52,311 nucleotides of DNA, from positions 1-52,311 of the forward strand of contig JAOUJW010000037.1 in the NCBI GenBank assembly GCA_029882975.1, given 5' to 3'. Made by a program: the position numbers and the translations under genes. This document shows, piece after piece, positions 26,735 to 37,211 of the stretch (its first letter is position 1; the number at the start of each line of letters is the position of its first letter). This DNA comes from Gammaproteobacteria bacterium. Lineage in GTDB: Bacteria > Pseudomonadota > Gammaproteobacteria > SZUA-152. The notes under the pieces are model-generated. The model was not told the origin of the DNA. It searched no databases and saw only the letters and a program-made list of their open reading frames with translations.

Positions 26735-27526
26735 ATGGATATAATTTTTTGGATCGTACTGTTTAGCCTTATTGGTGGTGTGCTCAGCGTACTATTGGCT
26801 GCTTCTTTTTTGTTTCTGCCGGAGACCGTTCGCAATCGTCTTGTGCCGCACCTGATCAGTTTTGCTATTGGTTCGTTGTTGGGAGCTGCATTTTTGGGTT
26901 TGCTGCCGCATGCCTTTGAGGAATTAAAGCACGGCGATTATCACAATATTTTCTTGGCTGTGTTATTGGGCTTGCTGGGTTTTTTCGTGTTGGAAAAGTT
27001 GGTGTTGTGGCGTCATTGTCATACGGATCATTGCGAAGCTCACGGGGCTCATGAGGCGCACGGGTCTCATAATCAAAATTCTACCGCAGGAATTCTGGTA
27101 CTCATTGGAGATGCTGTACACAATTTTGTAGACGGGGTTTTAATTTGCGCTGCATTTCTAGCCGATTTTGATTTGGGTGTGGTTACCGCCATCGCCATTG
27201 CGGCGCATGAAATTCCCCAGGAGGTAGGGGATTTCGTGGTGCTATTGCACAGCGGTTTTAGTCGTAAGAAAGCCTTGGTTTACAATATGCTCGCCAGTTT
27301 GGCAACAGTGGCCGGGGCTTTGTTGGCATATTTCGGTTTACAACAGATGCAGGCCCTGTTGCCGTGGGTGTTGGCAGTGGCAGCTTCCAGTTTTATTTAT
27401 GTGGCCGTGGCGGATTTGATTCCCGGTTTGCACAAGCGAGCCCAAATCAATCATACCGCTCAGCAGTTATTTCTCATTGCTGCCGGCGTGCTGACGATAT
27501 ATTTTACCCATTCTTCCATGCACTGA
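26735..27526 (+). CDS. ZIP-family metal transporter
   Basis: The protein has about eight membrane helices. The ZIP signature in the metal-binding helices is intact: HNFVDGVLI and, in the next helix, AAHEIPQEVGDF. A histidine-rich loop (HCHTDHCEAHGAHEAHGSHN) sits between helices 3 and 4, as in zinc and iron importers of this family. It likely imports Zn2+ or other divalent cations across the inner membrane. I chose ATG 26735 (GGA upstream) over TTG 26723. It is not close enough to ZupT to use that name. Confidence 0.92.
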   Translation: MDIIFWIVLFSLIGGVLSVLLAASFLFLPETVRNRLVPHLISFAIGSLLGAAFLGLLPHAFEELKHGDYHNIFLAVLLGLLGFFVLEKLVLWRHCHTDHCEAHGAHEAHGSHNQNSTAGILVLIGDAVHNFVDGVLICAAFLADFDLGVVTAIAIAAHEIPQEVGDFVVLLHSGFSRKKALVYNMLASLATVAGALLAYFGLQQMQALLPWVLAVAASSFIYVAVADLIPGLHKRAQINHTAQQLFLIAAGVLTIYFTHSSMH

Positions 27527-27551
27527 ACCGGGGAGTCATATCGGAGGGGCT

Positions 27552-28079
27552 ATGCAACAAAAGGTACAACAATGGTACATGCTCAGTGTCTTGGGCAAGG
27601 ATCAAGCGGGGATTGTATCTCGGGTATCCACCGAGCTTTTCAATGCGGGTTGTCATTTAGGCGAGGCTTCCATGAATCGCCTGGGGGGTAATTTCACCAT
27701 CATGATGATGGTGCGGGCGGATAATCCGGAAGATTTAATACAACGGCTGAATCCTATAACCCTGGATATGGATTTGCGTTTACATATCGACCCCATTGCT
27801 GCCAGTTTGCATGATCATCGCCAGGCGAATGTGCGCATCAGCGTGTATGGGGCCGATCGAGCCGGTATTGTGTCGCACGTGACTTCAGTGCTTGCCCGGG
27901 CCGGTCTGGATATTTTGGATTTGCAATCCGATGTGGCCGGCAGTGAGGACAAACCCGTTTACGTGATGAATATCGAAGGTTATGCGGCACAAGGTGTAGA
28001 GGCGCTGCAACAAGCGCTGGCTCAGATATCCTCTGACGTACAGGTAAATTTGCAGCCCATAGATACTTTGTTTGCTTAA
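27552..28079 (+). CDS. gcvR: Glycine cleavage system repressor-type double ACT protein
   Basis: The 175-residue protein consists of two ACT domains (WYMLSVLGKDQAGIVSRVST, and RISVYGADRAGIVSHVTSVL). This is the GcvR architecture; GcvR binds GcvA and lowers gcv expression when glycine is scarce. The gcv genes are not in the window. It stands 17 bases ahead of def, so the two are probably co-transcribed. Confidence 0.88.
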   Translation: MQQKVQQWYMLSVLGKDQAGIVSRVSTELFNAGCHLGEASMNRLGGNFTIMMMVRADNPEDLIQRLNPITLDMDLRLHIDPIAASLHDHRQANVRISVYGADRAGIVSHVTSVLARAGLDILDLQSDVAGSEDKPVYVMNIEGYAAQGVEALQQALAQISSDVQVNLQPIDTLFA

Positions 28080-28096
28080 TTCGGTAGGGCGAGTAA

Positions 28097-28597
28097 ATGG
28101 CTTTTGATATTCTCACCGTGCCTGACGAACGTTTAAAACAACCGAGCGGGTCGGTACAGGAATTTAATGCAGAACTTCGGCAATTTGTTCAGGCATTGGA
28201 GCAAACCATGCGTAATGGCCCTGGCGGTGTGGGCATCGCCGCGTCTCAGGTCGGTCGGTTTCAGCGCATTGCCATCGTGGATGTATCGTCCAAACCCAAA
28301 ATCAAACACAATGGCTGTATGGTATTGATTAATCCCCAAATCACGCATTGGGAGGGTATGGCTAAAGGCCGGGAAGGCTGTATGTCAGTGCCAGATTTTA
28401 CCGGTGATGTGATTCGAGCTGAATGTATTTCCATAGAAGCTTATGATGTTAATGGTATGTTGCAGCAATACCATTGTGAAGGCTACGAAGCTCGTGCTGT
28501 GCAACACGAAGTGGACCACATGGACGGGATATTGTTTTTAGATCGCCTGGTAAGTCGTCGTACCGATTTGTTTCCACGCAAAGTCTACAAGAAATAA
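28097..28597 (+). CDS. def: Peptide deformylase
   Basis: The 166-residue enzyme has all three family motifs: motif 1 GGVGIAASQVG, motif 2 EGCMSVP (Leu replaced by Met, metal-ligand Cys kept) and motif 3 QHEVDHMDG with the two His ligands and catalytic Glu. It removes the formyl group from nascent N-terminal Met. It lies apart from fmt, so it may be a second deformylase next to a def-fmt copy elsewhere. Confidence 0.95.
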   Translation: MAFDILTVPDERLKQPSGSVQEFNAELRQFVQALEQTMRNGPGGVGIAASQVGRFQRIAIVDVSSKPKIKHNGCMVLINPQITHWEGMAKGREGCMSVPDFTGDVIRAECISIEAYDVNGMLQQYHCEGYEARAVQHEVDHMDGILFLDRLVSRRTDLFPRKVYKK

Positions 28598-28640
28598 ATT
28601 CTTTGAAATGACTTACACTCCGGCCTGAGGGGTAACGCTA

Positions 28641-29378
28641 CTATTTAAGCGCAGCCCTGGGAATCAAAGGACGCACATAAGGCCACACCGTATCCAGCAT
28701 CAGGCTCTGTGCATTTTCTTTAGGGTGTATCCCGTCTTTTTGCATATACTTTGGATTGTTAGCAAATCCTTTCATTAGGAAGGGGACCAGGGTTAATTGG
28801 TATTTTTCGGCGAGATTTTTATACGTTTGTTGGAACTGTTGCGTGTAGAATTTGCCATAGTTTGGAGGGAGCTGCATGCCTATGAGAACAATTTTGGTTT
28901 TTCTCGGTAGGATGATTTTTATGATGCGCTCCAAATTGTCTTCCATCAGCGATAAAGGTAAACCTCGCAAGCCGTCATTGCCGCCCAACTCCAGGATGAC
29001 AATGTCCGGATTGTGCTTACTTAATAAAGATCCAATTCGTGCCAAACCGCCTTCGGTGGTTTCTCCGCCGATGCTGGCGTTGATGATTTTTGCGCGAAAA
29101 TAACGGGTGGAAAGACGTTTTTGCAATAGGTTTACCCAACCGGCTTGCGGCTCCATGCCATGGGCGGCGCTGAGGCTGTCACCCAATACCAATATTTTGG
29201 GTACATTGGGGCCGTCAAGCAATGGATTGCTGGAGGCCGGGGTTGGGGTGTCACCTAATGCCAGGTGCTTGGATGCATTGGGTCCGTCCGGAGCCTTTGC
29301 ATTGACCGGTGTATTGGCGTTGAGAAACAAAACACAAACGGTATAAAACAAGATTGTCTTTAAGGATATTGCACTCAT
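28641..29378 (-). CDS. tesA: Periplasmic GDSL esterase / acyl-CoA thioesterase I-like
   Basis: The 245-residue protein has a signal peptide (FYTVCVLFLNANTPVNAKA) and the SGNH blocks: VLGDSLSAAHG (Ser), GGETTEGG (Gly), ELGGNDGLRG (Asn) and DGIHP (Asp-His). This is the TesA/lysophospholipase L1 family, divergent from ybbA as in E. coli. Between signal and block I there is an extra stretch of about 30 residues that repeats the start of block I (DGPNASKHLALGD against DGPNVPKILVLGD). Its ATG overlaps the ybbA ATG on the other strand. Confidence 0.93.
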   Translation of the reverse strand: MSAISLKTILFYTVCVLFLNANTPVNAKAPDGPNASKHLALGDTPTPASSNPLLDGPNVPKILVLGDSLSAAHGMEPQAGWVNLLQKRLSTRYFRAKIINASIGGETTEGGLARIGSLLSKHNPDIVILELGGNDGLRGLPLSLMEDNLERIIKIILPRKTKIVLIGMQLPPNYGKFYTQQFQQTYKNLAEKYQLTLVPFLMKGFANNPKYMQKDGIHPKENAQSLMLDTVWPYVRPLIPRAALK

Positions 29379-30069
29379 GGTTCAAATCTTACCCATAATA
29401 CAAGTTCAAAATCTATACAAAGCGGTGGCGGGTCCGCAGTCACAACAAAATTTGACCATTCTAAACCAAATTAATTTCACTATTAACAATGGCGAAACTG
29501 TGGCCATTGTTGGGCCATCCGGGTCTGGAAAATCCACTTTGTTGGGATTGTTGGCCGGTTTGGACCAACCCAGCGGTGGCAGTGTTGTATTGGACGGAGC
29601 CTCATTGTACGACAAGGATGAAGACAGTCGAGCCGTGTTGCGGGCACAAAAGCTGGGTTTTGTATTTCAGGCATTTCAATTATTACCGACGTTAACTGCA
29701 TTGGAAAATGTTATGTTGCCACTGGAAATTCTAGACCAAAAGAATGCCAGAAGCACAGCCCTGGAGGTTTTGGAACGGGTGGGGTTACAGGATCGAGTTT
29801 CCCACTACCCCAACCAGTTATCCGGCGGTGAGCAGCAAAGAGTCGCTATCGCCAGGGCTTTTGCCCCCAGGCCAAAAATTCTACTGGCCGATGAGCCAAC
29901 CGGCAATCTGGATACTCACACGGGGCAGCGCGTCATCGATTTGCTGTTTGAGTTGAACGCAGAACAAGGGACCACTTTGGTGCTGGTAACCCACGATCAT
30001 AATTTGGCGCAGCGTTGTCAGCGTGAACTGCGCCTGGAAGGTGGTAGTTTGTTGCAGGAGCGAACATGA
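29377..30069 (+). CDS. ybbA: ABC transporter ATP-binding protein YbbA
   Basis: The 230-residue ATPase has Walker A GPSGSGKST, Q-loop FQAFQL, signature LSGGEQQRVAIARA, Walker B ILLADEPTGNLD and H-loop THDH. It belongs to the LolD/MacB-like class that pairs with long-helix permeases. It ends in a 4-base ATGA overlap with ybbP. Conserved clustering with tesA points to a role in envelope lipid or hydrophobic compound handling, but the substrate of YbbAP is not settled. Confidence 0.94.
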   Translation: MVQILPIIQVQNLYKAVAGPQSQQNLTILNQINFTINNGETVAIVGPSGSGKSTLLGLLAGLDQPSGGSVVLDGASLYDKDEDSRAVLRAQKLGFVFQAFQLLPTLTALENVMLPLEILDQKNARSTALEVLERVGLQDRVSHYPNQLSGGEQQRVAIARAFAPRPKILLADEPTGNLDTHTGQRVIDLLFELNAEQGTTLVLVTHDHNLAQRCQRELRLEGGSLLQERT

Positions 30070-32558
30070 GAGCCGGGTTACTATTGGCCTTGCGCATGTT
30101 AAAGCGGGACTGGAGTGCCGGCGAGTTGCGGGTGCTGGGTGCATCCATTGTGGTGGCGGTGAGCTGTGTGACTGCGGTGGTGTTTTTCACCGATCGCATT
30201 TCCCAGGCTTTGACACATCAAGCCGGTGAGTTGATTGCCGCGGATCTGCGTTTGGTAGCGGATCATCCGGTGCCGGACCGGTATGAACAATTGATGCAAA
30301 GGCAATCGCTGCGAAGTGCTCGGACGATTAGTTTTCGCAGCATGGTGTTACATGGAACGAAAACGCAATTAGCGGAGCTTAAGGCCGTTTCCGGTACTTA
30401 TCCTTTGCGAGGGCAGGTCCGTATCAGTCGCACCCTGTACGGTGCTGGAGAAGCGGCATCGGGAGTCCCTGCGGCGGGTAAAATATGGGTCGAGGCGGCC
30501 TTGCTGCGGCAATTGGGTATGGGCGTAGGCGATACTGTTCAGCTCGGTGCACATCCTTTTGTGGTCGATGCGGTTATCGTGTATGAGCCTGATCGCAGCG
30601 GCGATATGTTCAGCATTGCTCCTCGGGTGATGCTCAATGTCGTGGACTTGGGCAATACCGAACTGCTTCAGGAAGGCAGTCGAGCGCATTATTCCCTGCT
30701 GGTGGCAGGGGAGCCAAAGGCAATTGCTGCCTATCGAAACGCCATCGAACCTAAACTGGGGCGGGGAGAGCGTCTGGAAACGGTGCAAGATGCACGTCAG
30801 GAGGTACGTATCGCATTGCAGCGGGCGCAACAATTTCTGGGGCTGGCGGCCATCGTCAGTGTGATTCTGGCCTGTGTTGCGGTGGCGCTGTCTGCACGTC
30901 GCTTTGCCGAACGGCATCTAAACGCCTGTGCCATCCTGCGTTGTTTGGGGGCGCGTCAAGTACAGATTACTCAGATCTATTTTTTTCAACTATTGATATT
31001 GAGTCTGGTTGCCAGTGCGCTGGGCTGTGGTTTTGGTTACGCTGCCCAAAGCGTCTTGGCGGATTTGCTGGGGCAGCTGTTATTGGTGCGCCTACCCATG
31101 CCTTCGGCTTGGCCGGTGCTTACCGGATTTGTTATTGGCATGGTGGGTTTGTTGGGTTTTGCTTTACCCCCGGTGATGCGTTTGAAGCGGGTGTCTACCT
31201 TGCGGGTGTTTCGGCGCGAACTGGGTTCCATCCCGCCTTTGTCCCTGTCGTCCTATTTGCTGGGAATTATTGCTTTGCTGTTGTTAGTGCTGTGGCAGTC
31301 CGGCGATTTGAAGTTGGGCGGGATTGTTTTGGCCGGCTTGCTGGTGACCACCCTGGTGTTGATTGCGCTGGCGTATGTACTGGTTTTGGCATTAACCCGA
31401 GTGCCGTTAGGCGAGGGGGTGGCTTGGCGTTTTGGAATTAAAAACATCGTGCGCAAACCGGCCGCCAGCGTGGTGCAGGTGCTGGCTTTTGGGGTGGGTA
31501 TCATGGTGATGTTGTTGTTGACGCTGGTGCGCGGAGATATTCTTCAGGCGTGGCAAAATAAGTTGCCACAAGATGCCGCCAACCGCTTTGTCATCAATAT
31601 TCAAAAGCACCAAACCGAGGCGGTTTTGGAATTTTTCCAACAACAAGGTCTGAGTAAGGTGTCCTTGTTTCCCATGGTTCGCGGCCGGCTTCAAACCATT
31701 AATGGTATCCAAATAGATACAGGCAAGTATGAGGAACAACGAGCTAAGAACCTGTTGAATCGTGAATTTAATTTGTCCTGGGCCCGTAGGATGCAGGAAG
31801 ACAACAAAATCGTCGCCGGCGCTTGGTGGCCGGACAACGGACAGTGGCGCAATGAAATCTCCTTGGAGCAAGGTATCGCCAAGACCCTGGGAATTGAACT
31901 GGGCGACGAGTTGAGTTTCATGATTTCAGGCTCCTTGTTTAAGGCTAAAGTGACCAGTATACGCACGGTACAATGGGATAGTTTTCGTCCTAATTTCTTT
32001 GTGATTTTACCGCCGGTGTTAGCTGAGTATCCGGTCAGCTATATCACCAGTTTTCACCTGACCCAAGATCGAACAGAAATTTTGGAGCAACTGGTCAAAC
32101 GTTTTCCCAATTTAACCGTGGTGGATATTTCCGCCGTGATGGATCAAGTACGTAATATTATGGATAAGGTCAATTTGGCGGTAGAGTACGTTTTTATGTT
32201 CACACTGTTAGCAGGATTAATGGTTTTGTACGCAGCCATTCAAACGACTCAGGACCAAAGGGTACGGGAAAACGCGATTCTCCGCGCCTTGGGAGCAAAA
32301 CGCCGGCGTTTATTGCAGGGCCTGGTAGCGGAGTTTGCGGTGGTGGGGGCTTTGGCGGGCATACTGGCTGCGGCTCTGGCACTGGTGTTGGCTTATGTAG
32401 TTTCGGTACAGGTGTTGGAGTTGGCTTATGCATTTAATCCGTGGATTCCGTTACTGGGCCTATTAGGCGGCGCCTTGGGAGTGGGAGTGGGGGGCACCTT
32501 GGGTGCGCGGAAAGTGCTGGCGAAACCACCACTGGTAGTGTTACGTGATGCGCTTTAA
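30066..32558 (+). CDS. ybbP: ABC transporter permease YbbP (FtsX/MacB-like)
   Basis: The 830-residue protein has an N-terminal membrane helix, a large periplasmic domain, a cluster of helices (about 255-480), a second periplasmic domain and three C-terminal helices, the duplicated FtsX-like layout of the YbbP/LolC-type permeases. Motifs include QTTQDQRVRENAILRALGAK in the C-terminal FtsX domain. It works with YbbA. Its start overlaps ybbA by 4 bases, so the two are translationally coupled. Confidence 0.93.
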   Translation: MRAGLLLALRMLKRDWSAGELRVLGASIVVAVSCVTAVVFFTDRISQALTHQAGELIAADLRLVADHPVPDRYEQLMQRQSLRSARTISFRSMVLHGTKTQLAELKAVSGTYPLRGQVRISRTLYGAGEAASGVPAAGKIWVEAALLRQLGMGVGDTVQLGAHPFVVDAVIVYEPDRSGDMFSIAPRVMLNVVDLGNTELLQEGSRAHYSLLVAGEPKAIAAYRNAIEPKLGRGERLETVQDARQEVRIALQRAQQFLGLAAIVSVILACVAVALSARRFAERHLNACAILRCLGARQVQITQIYFFQLLILSLVASALGCGFGYAAQSVLADLLGQLLLVRLPMPSAWPVLTGFVIGMVGLLGFALPPVMRLKRVSTLRVFRRELGSIPPLSLSSYLLGIIALLLLVLWQSGDLKLGGIVLAGLLVTTLVLIALAYVLVLALTRVPLGEGVAWRFGIKNIVRKPAASVVQVLAFGVGIMVMLLLTLVRGDILQAWQNKLPQDAANRFVINIQKHQTEAVLEFFQQQGLSKVSLFPMVRGRLQTINGIQIDTGKYEEQRAKNLLNREFNLSWARRMQEDNKIVAGAWWPDNGQWRNEISLEQGIAKTLGIELGDELSFMISGSLFKAKVTSIRTVQWDSFRPNFFVILPPVLAEYPVSYITSFHLTQDRTEILEQLVKRFPNLTVVDISAVMDQVRNIMDKVNLAVEYVFMFTLLAGLMVLYAAIQTTQDQRVRENAILRALGAKRRRLLQGLVAEFAVVGALAGILAAALALVLAYVVSVQVLELAYAFNPWIPLLGLLGGALGVGVGGTLGARKVLAKPPLVVLRDAL

Positions 32559-32578
32559 TGTAAAGCTTCGTTAAGCGA

Positions 32579-32923
32579 CTAAAAGGTTCCGCCATCCCAA
32601 CCCCATAAGTTTCCAGGGGCATTACTGAATTCGATATAAACCCGGTTTTGATCAATTCCCAACTGGTCGGAAATCAAGGCGCACAGACTTTGCGACAATT
32701 GGGAAGTTTGGGCGTCAGGCAAACCGATACTTTTAAGTTCCAGATACGCTAAAGGCTCAGAGCTGCCGGCAAACATCATGGGGACGGGATCGGGCAATGC
32801 CACCATCACATAGCTCTCCGGTTTACCCAAAATTTCCGCCACCGTCAAAGAGGCTTTTCGCAGCAATTCATTGGTGTTGATTTGATCCGGGCCTTGATTG
32901 GTCTGGATGCTTAAGTAAGGCAT
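32579..32923 (-). CDS. MIF/tautomerase-family protein
   Basis: The 114-residue protein starts MPYLSIQTN, leaving Pro as first residue after Met removal, which is the catalytic base of tautomerases. It carries the MIF-family C-terminal pattern (RVYIEFSNAPGNLWGWDGGTF). Bacterial members can tautomerise phenylpyruvate-like ketones, but physiological roles are mostly unknown. Its gene converges on ybbP and is not linked to a pathway here. A good ribosome-binding site (GGAG) precedes the ATG. Confidence 0.9.
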   Translation of the reverse strand: MPYLSIQTNQGPDQINTNELLRKASLTVAEILGKPESYVMVALPDPVPMMFAGSSEPLAYLELKSIGLPDAQTSQLSQSLCALISDQLGIDQNRVYIEFSNAPGNLWGWDGGTF

Positions 32924-33023
32924 GACAAACTCCTCCGCAAAATAGTAATGCGGAGGAGTTTACAAGGTTTTACACCTGAAAACAGATTTATACAGATCAG
33001 TTTTGTAAATTTTTACAGTGGTA

Positions 33024-33335
33024 TCAAGAGTTAACCACTTTTTCGTCTTCCAGCTCAAACATGTTGAGATGGTTGTTGTCCACCCAGCTCATAATGTAAG
33101 TGTACATTTCCGGGTAGGTTTCCTTCAATAGGGGGTCAACGGAGACGCATTTTACACCGTTGATGGTCATAGGACGCAGCAATGGGGAATAGCGGATTCT
33201 TTGGTCCCGGCCGAATGTGGACAGGGCGCCGCTCATGCGTTCGGCCCAGTCGCTTGGCCGAAATTTGCGGCCATTTTGTGTAATACCTTCGATAACTATT
33301 TTTTTCACGGCTTCTGTACTAGATGTTGTTAACAT
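33024..33335 (-). CDS. DUF3579 family protein
   Basis: The 103-residue cytoplasmic protein (KIVIEGITQNGRKFRPSDWAERM, YSPLLRPMTINGVKCVSVDP) matches the small proteobacterial family DUF3579, which has no established function. There is no signal or membrane helix. Sequence after residue 90 is acidic. It lies on the opposite strand from ilvB, which starts 470 bases away. Confidence 0.85.
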   Translation of the reverse strand: MLTTSSTEAVKKIVIEGITQNGRKFRPSDWAERMSGALSTFGRDQRIRYSPLLRPMTINGVKCVSVDPLLKETYPEMYTYIMSWVDNNHLNMFELEDEKVVNS

Positions 33336-33807
33336 GAAATTCGAATCTGTATTTCGGCTTCAATGGTCAAAACTTGAAAATTGTTTCGTGGAAAACCGAT
33401 TTTCAGAAAAAATTGCGGTTTTCGGCGAACACGAGGACAGCAGTGGAAGAGACAACAGATGAATTAACAAAGTTCTGGGCCCCCGACCATAAAAAACAGT
33501 TCCATCCGGTACTAAGCATACATCATTAATTGATATAATATTTTATCATTTGCAAATAAGGTTTGTATACTGCTTTCTGGGGAACTGCGGTGGATATCCC
33601 GGAGGCATGCAGGGTTTTGTGCCTGAGCGTGAGCTGAGGGTGGCCATAGAGAGTGGTGCCGGGTGCTGTGGTGGAAAAAGTCTTGACGCAGACCGGGGTT
33701 GCACGTTACTTTTCCCTGTTTGGCTAGAGCGTGCTTCTTTGTACCGCAAAGTCGAAAAACCATGTCGCAGAGTGGATTTGGGTCAATCAAATAAGAGAGA
33801 GTTTGCT
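33336..33807. other. Leader region upstream of ilvB, no gene seen
   Basis: The region holds the promoters for the DUF3579 gene (leftward) and the ilv operon (rightward). Candidates are a TATAAT at 33534-33539 and a TTGACG-17-TTACTT pair (33683-33688 / 33706-33711), both weak. The ilvB frame stays open for 86 codons upstream of its start, but the translation lacks similarity to acetolactate synthases. I see no amino-acid-rich leader peptide and no terminator hairpin. Confidence 0.45.
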
Positions 33808-35529
33808 GTGGAATTAAGCGGTTCAGAAATTCTAATCCGGTTCCTCGAAGATGAGGGTGTGGAGTACCTGTTTGGGTATCCCGGCGGTGCCGTGCTGCAC
33901 ATTTATGATGAATTGTACAAGCGCGACAAAATTAAGCACATACTGGTTCGCCATGAACAGGGTGCTACTCACGCGGCCGATGGATATGCCCGCGCCACCG
34001 GAAAAACCGGCGTGGTTTTAGTCACTTCAGGTCCTGGGGCCACCAATGCAGTTACGGGTATCGCCACGGCCTACCTGGATTCCATTCCTATGGTGATCAT
34101 CACCGGTCAGGTGGCTACCCAATTTATAGGCAGTGATGCCTTTCAGGAAGTAGACAGTGTGGGAATTACCCGTCCCTGCGTTAAGCATAATTTTTTGGTG
34201 AAAAACCTGGAAGATTTGGCGCTTACCCTGAAAAAAGCCTTCTACGTGGCCAGCACCGGCCGACCGGGTCCGGTGGTAGTGGATATTCCCAAAGATATTA
34301 CCGCGCCTAATTTAAAAGTACCCTATGAATTTCCCAAATCTTTGGAAATGCGCTCTTATAATCCCGTATGCAAGGGACACCCGCGCCAAGAAAAGAAAGC
34401 GGTAGACCTGATTTTAGGCGCTAAAAAACCCATGATTTACAGTGGCGGCGGTGTTGTTTTGAGCAACGCCCATGAAGAATTAACTGCATTTGCCCGTTTA
34501 TTGGGTTTCCCGATAACCAATACCCTGATGGGCCTGGGCGCTTATCCTGCCTCCGATGAACAATTTGTGGGTATGTTAGGTATGCACGGCACTTACGAAG
34601 CCAATATGGCCATGCATGATTGCGATGTGTTATTGGCAATTGGTGCTCGTTTCGATGACCGGGTAACGGGGGATACGGAGAAGTTCTGCCCGGATGCCAA
34701 AATAATCCATATCGACATTGATCCTTCATCCATATCCAAGAACATTCAAGTGGATGTGCCCATCGTGGGTGATGTGAAGGAAGTGCTACAGAATTTAATC
34801 GCCGAGATCAAATCTCGCAAAAACAAGCCCGATGCCACGGCTTTGAAGCAATGGTGGGGACAAATCAGAGAGTGGCAGAAAGAAAATTGTCTAAATTATG
34901 ACCGTAACAGTGAATTGATCAAGCCTCAATATGTTTTGGAAAAACTCTATGAAGTAACGGGCGGCGATGCTTTCGTTACCTCCGATGTGGGGCAGCATCA
35001 AATGTTTACGGCGCAGTTCTACAAATTTAACAAACCTCGTCGCTGGATCAACTCAGGTGGTCTGGGAACCATGGGCTTTGGCCTACCCGCTGCCATGGGG
35101 GTGCAACTGGCCTTTCCTGACGATCCGGTGGTTTGTGTTACCGGTGAAGCCAGTATCCAAATGTGTATCCAGGAACTGTCTACCTGCAAGCAATACGATT
35201 TACCCGTCAAACTGGTGAATCTCAACAACCGCTACATGGGTATGGTGCGGCAATGGCAAGAGTTTATTTACGAAAGTCGTTACTCCCACTCCTATATGGA
35301 AGCTTTGCCTGACTTTGTTAAACTGGCGGAGAGCTATGGCCACGTGGGTATTCAGGTGACCAAACCGGCAGACGTGGAGCCGGCCCTGCGAGAGGCCTTC
35401 GGCAAGTACAAGAAACGACTGGTGTTTTTGGATTTTATTACGGACCAGTCAGAAAATGTGTATCCCATGATTATGACCGGCCAAGGTCATAATGAGATGT
35501 TTCTGTCTTCATCCCGGGAGTTGGCATAA
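33808..35529 (+). CDS. ilvB: Acetolactate synthase large (catalytic) subunit
   Basis: The 573-residue ThDP enzyme has GYPGGAVLHIYDEL, the catalytic Glu in VRHEQGATHAADGYARA, SGPGATNAVTGIATAY, and the ThDP-binding GEASIQMCIQEL...NNRYMGMV (here GEA in place of the usual GDG/GDA). It condenses two pyruvates, or pyruvate and 2-oxobutyrate, for Val, Leu and Ile synthesis. I chose GTG 33808, which gives the family N-terminus MELSGSEILIRFL and has AGAGAG upstream. The upstream in-frame ATG is rejected. It is coupled to ilvH by a TAATG overlap. Confidence 0.95.
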   Translation: MELSGSEILIRFLEDEGVEYLFGYPGGAVLHIYDELYKRDKIKHILVRHEQGATHAADGYARATGKTGVVLVTSGPGATNAVTGIATAYLDSIPMVIITGQVATQFIGSDAFQEVDSVGITRPCVKHNFLVKNLEDLALTLKKAFYVASTGRPGPVVVDIPKDITAPNLKVPYEFPKSLEMRSYNPVCKGHPRQEKKAVDLILGAKKPMIYSGGGVVLSNAHEELTAFARLLGFPITNTLMGLGAYPASDEQFVGMLGMHGTYEANMAMHDCDVLLAIGARFDDRVTGDTEKFCPDAKIIHIDIDPSSISKNIQVDVPIVGDVKEVLQNLIAEIKSRKNKPDATALKQWWGQIREWQKENCLNYDRNSELIKPQYVLEKLYEVTGGDAFVTSDVGQHQMFTAQFYKFNKPRRWINSGGLGTMGFGLPAAMGVQLAFPDDPVVCVTGEASIQMCIQELSTCKQYDLPVKLVNLNNRYMGMVRQWQEFIYESRYSHSYMEALPDFVKLAESYGHVGIQVTKPADVEPALREAFGKYKKRLVFLDFITDQSENVYPMIMTGQGHNEMFLSSSRELA

Positions 35530-36017
35530 TGCGGCATATTATTTCTATATTATTGGAAAATGAAGCAGGTGCCTTGTCGCGTGTTGCCGGTTTATTTTCG
35601 GCCCGGGGGTACAATATAGAATCCCTGACGGTCGCGCCTACGGAAGATCAGACCTTATCCCGCATTACCCTGGTGACCAGCGGCTCGGATAATATTATCG
35701 AGCAAATAACCAAACAGCTTAACAAACTTGTGGATGTGGTTAAGTTGGTGGATTTAACCGAAGGTGATCACATTGAACGGGAAATGATGATGATTAAAGT
35801 ATCCACCAATGGGGCGGATCGGGATGAAGTGAAGCGGTTGGTGGATATTTTTCGCGGCCGCATTATTGATGTCAGTGAATCCACTTATACCATCGAATTG
35901 ACCGGTTCCGGGCCCAAGCTGGACGCTTTTATCCGTTCTCTGGGTTCCCCCATATTGGAAACCGTACGTTCGGGTGTGGCGGCCATTTCCAGAGGTTCAA
36001 AAGCCTTGCACATCTAA
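35529..36017 (+). CDS. ilvH: Acetolactate synthase small (regulatory) subunit
   Basis: The 162-residue protein has an N-terminal ACT domain (MRHIISILLENEAGALSRVAGLF, RGYNIESLTVAPTED) that senses valine, and the usual C-terminal half. It stimulates the large subunit and gives it feedback control. Its start shares one base with the ilvB stop. Confidence 0.96.
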   Translation: MRHIISILLENEAGALSRVAGLFSARGYNIESLTVAPTEDQTLSRITLVTSGSDNIIEQITKQLNKLVDVVKLVDLTEGDHIEREMMMIKVSTNGADRDEVKRLVDIFRGRIIDVSESTYTIELTGSGPKLDAFIRSLGSPILETVRSGVAAISRGSKALHI

Positions 36018-36055
36018 TCGGACCCAACGGTAAAAAAAATTTTAAAGCTATTTAG

Positions 36056-37093
<1,038 letters not shown>

Positions 37094-37124
37094 TCGTCGT
37101 TGTAAGGTAGAAACAGTTGTGTCG

Positions 37125-37160
37125 CAGTCCGTTTCAGTTGGATATCCAAGGGACGGACTG
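37125..37160 (+). promoter_or_regulatory. Nested dyad between ilvC and the psd-like gene
   Basis: The arms CAGTCCGT (37125-37132) and ACGGACTG (37153-37160) enclose the perfect palindrome TTGGATATCCAA (37138-37149). No T-run follows. It may be an intercistronic stem-loop limiting read-through or stabilising ilvC mRNA, or an operator. Confidence 0.45.
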
Positions 37161-37211
37161 TGGCTGCGCGTGTATGCCATTTGGTGCGCATGAGTTGGGG
37201 TTGAGTGTGAG

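Noticed and set aside
33217-33462. 81-codon ORF (and a shorter one from 33334) over the DUF3579 start
   Set aside because: It overlaps a recognised gene on the other strand and shows no domain, signal or ribosome-binding site.
33550-33807. In-frame upstream extension of ilvB by 86 codons
   Set aside because: The translation is cysteine- and arginine-rich and unlike acetolactate synthases. GTG 33808 gives the family start and has a ribosome-binding site.
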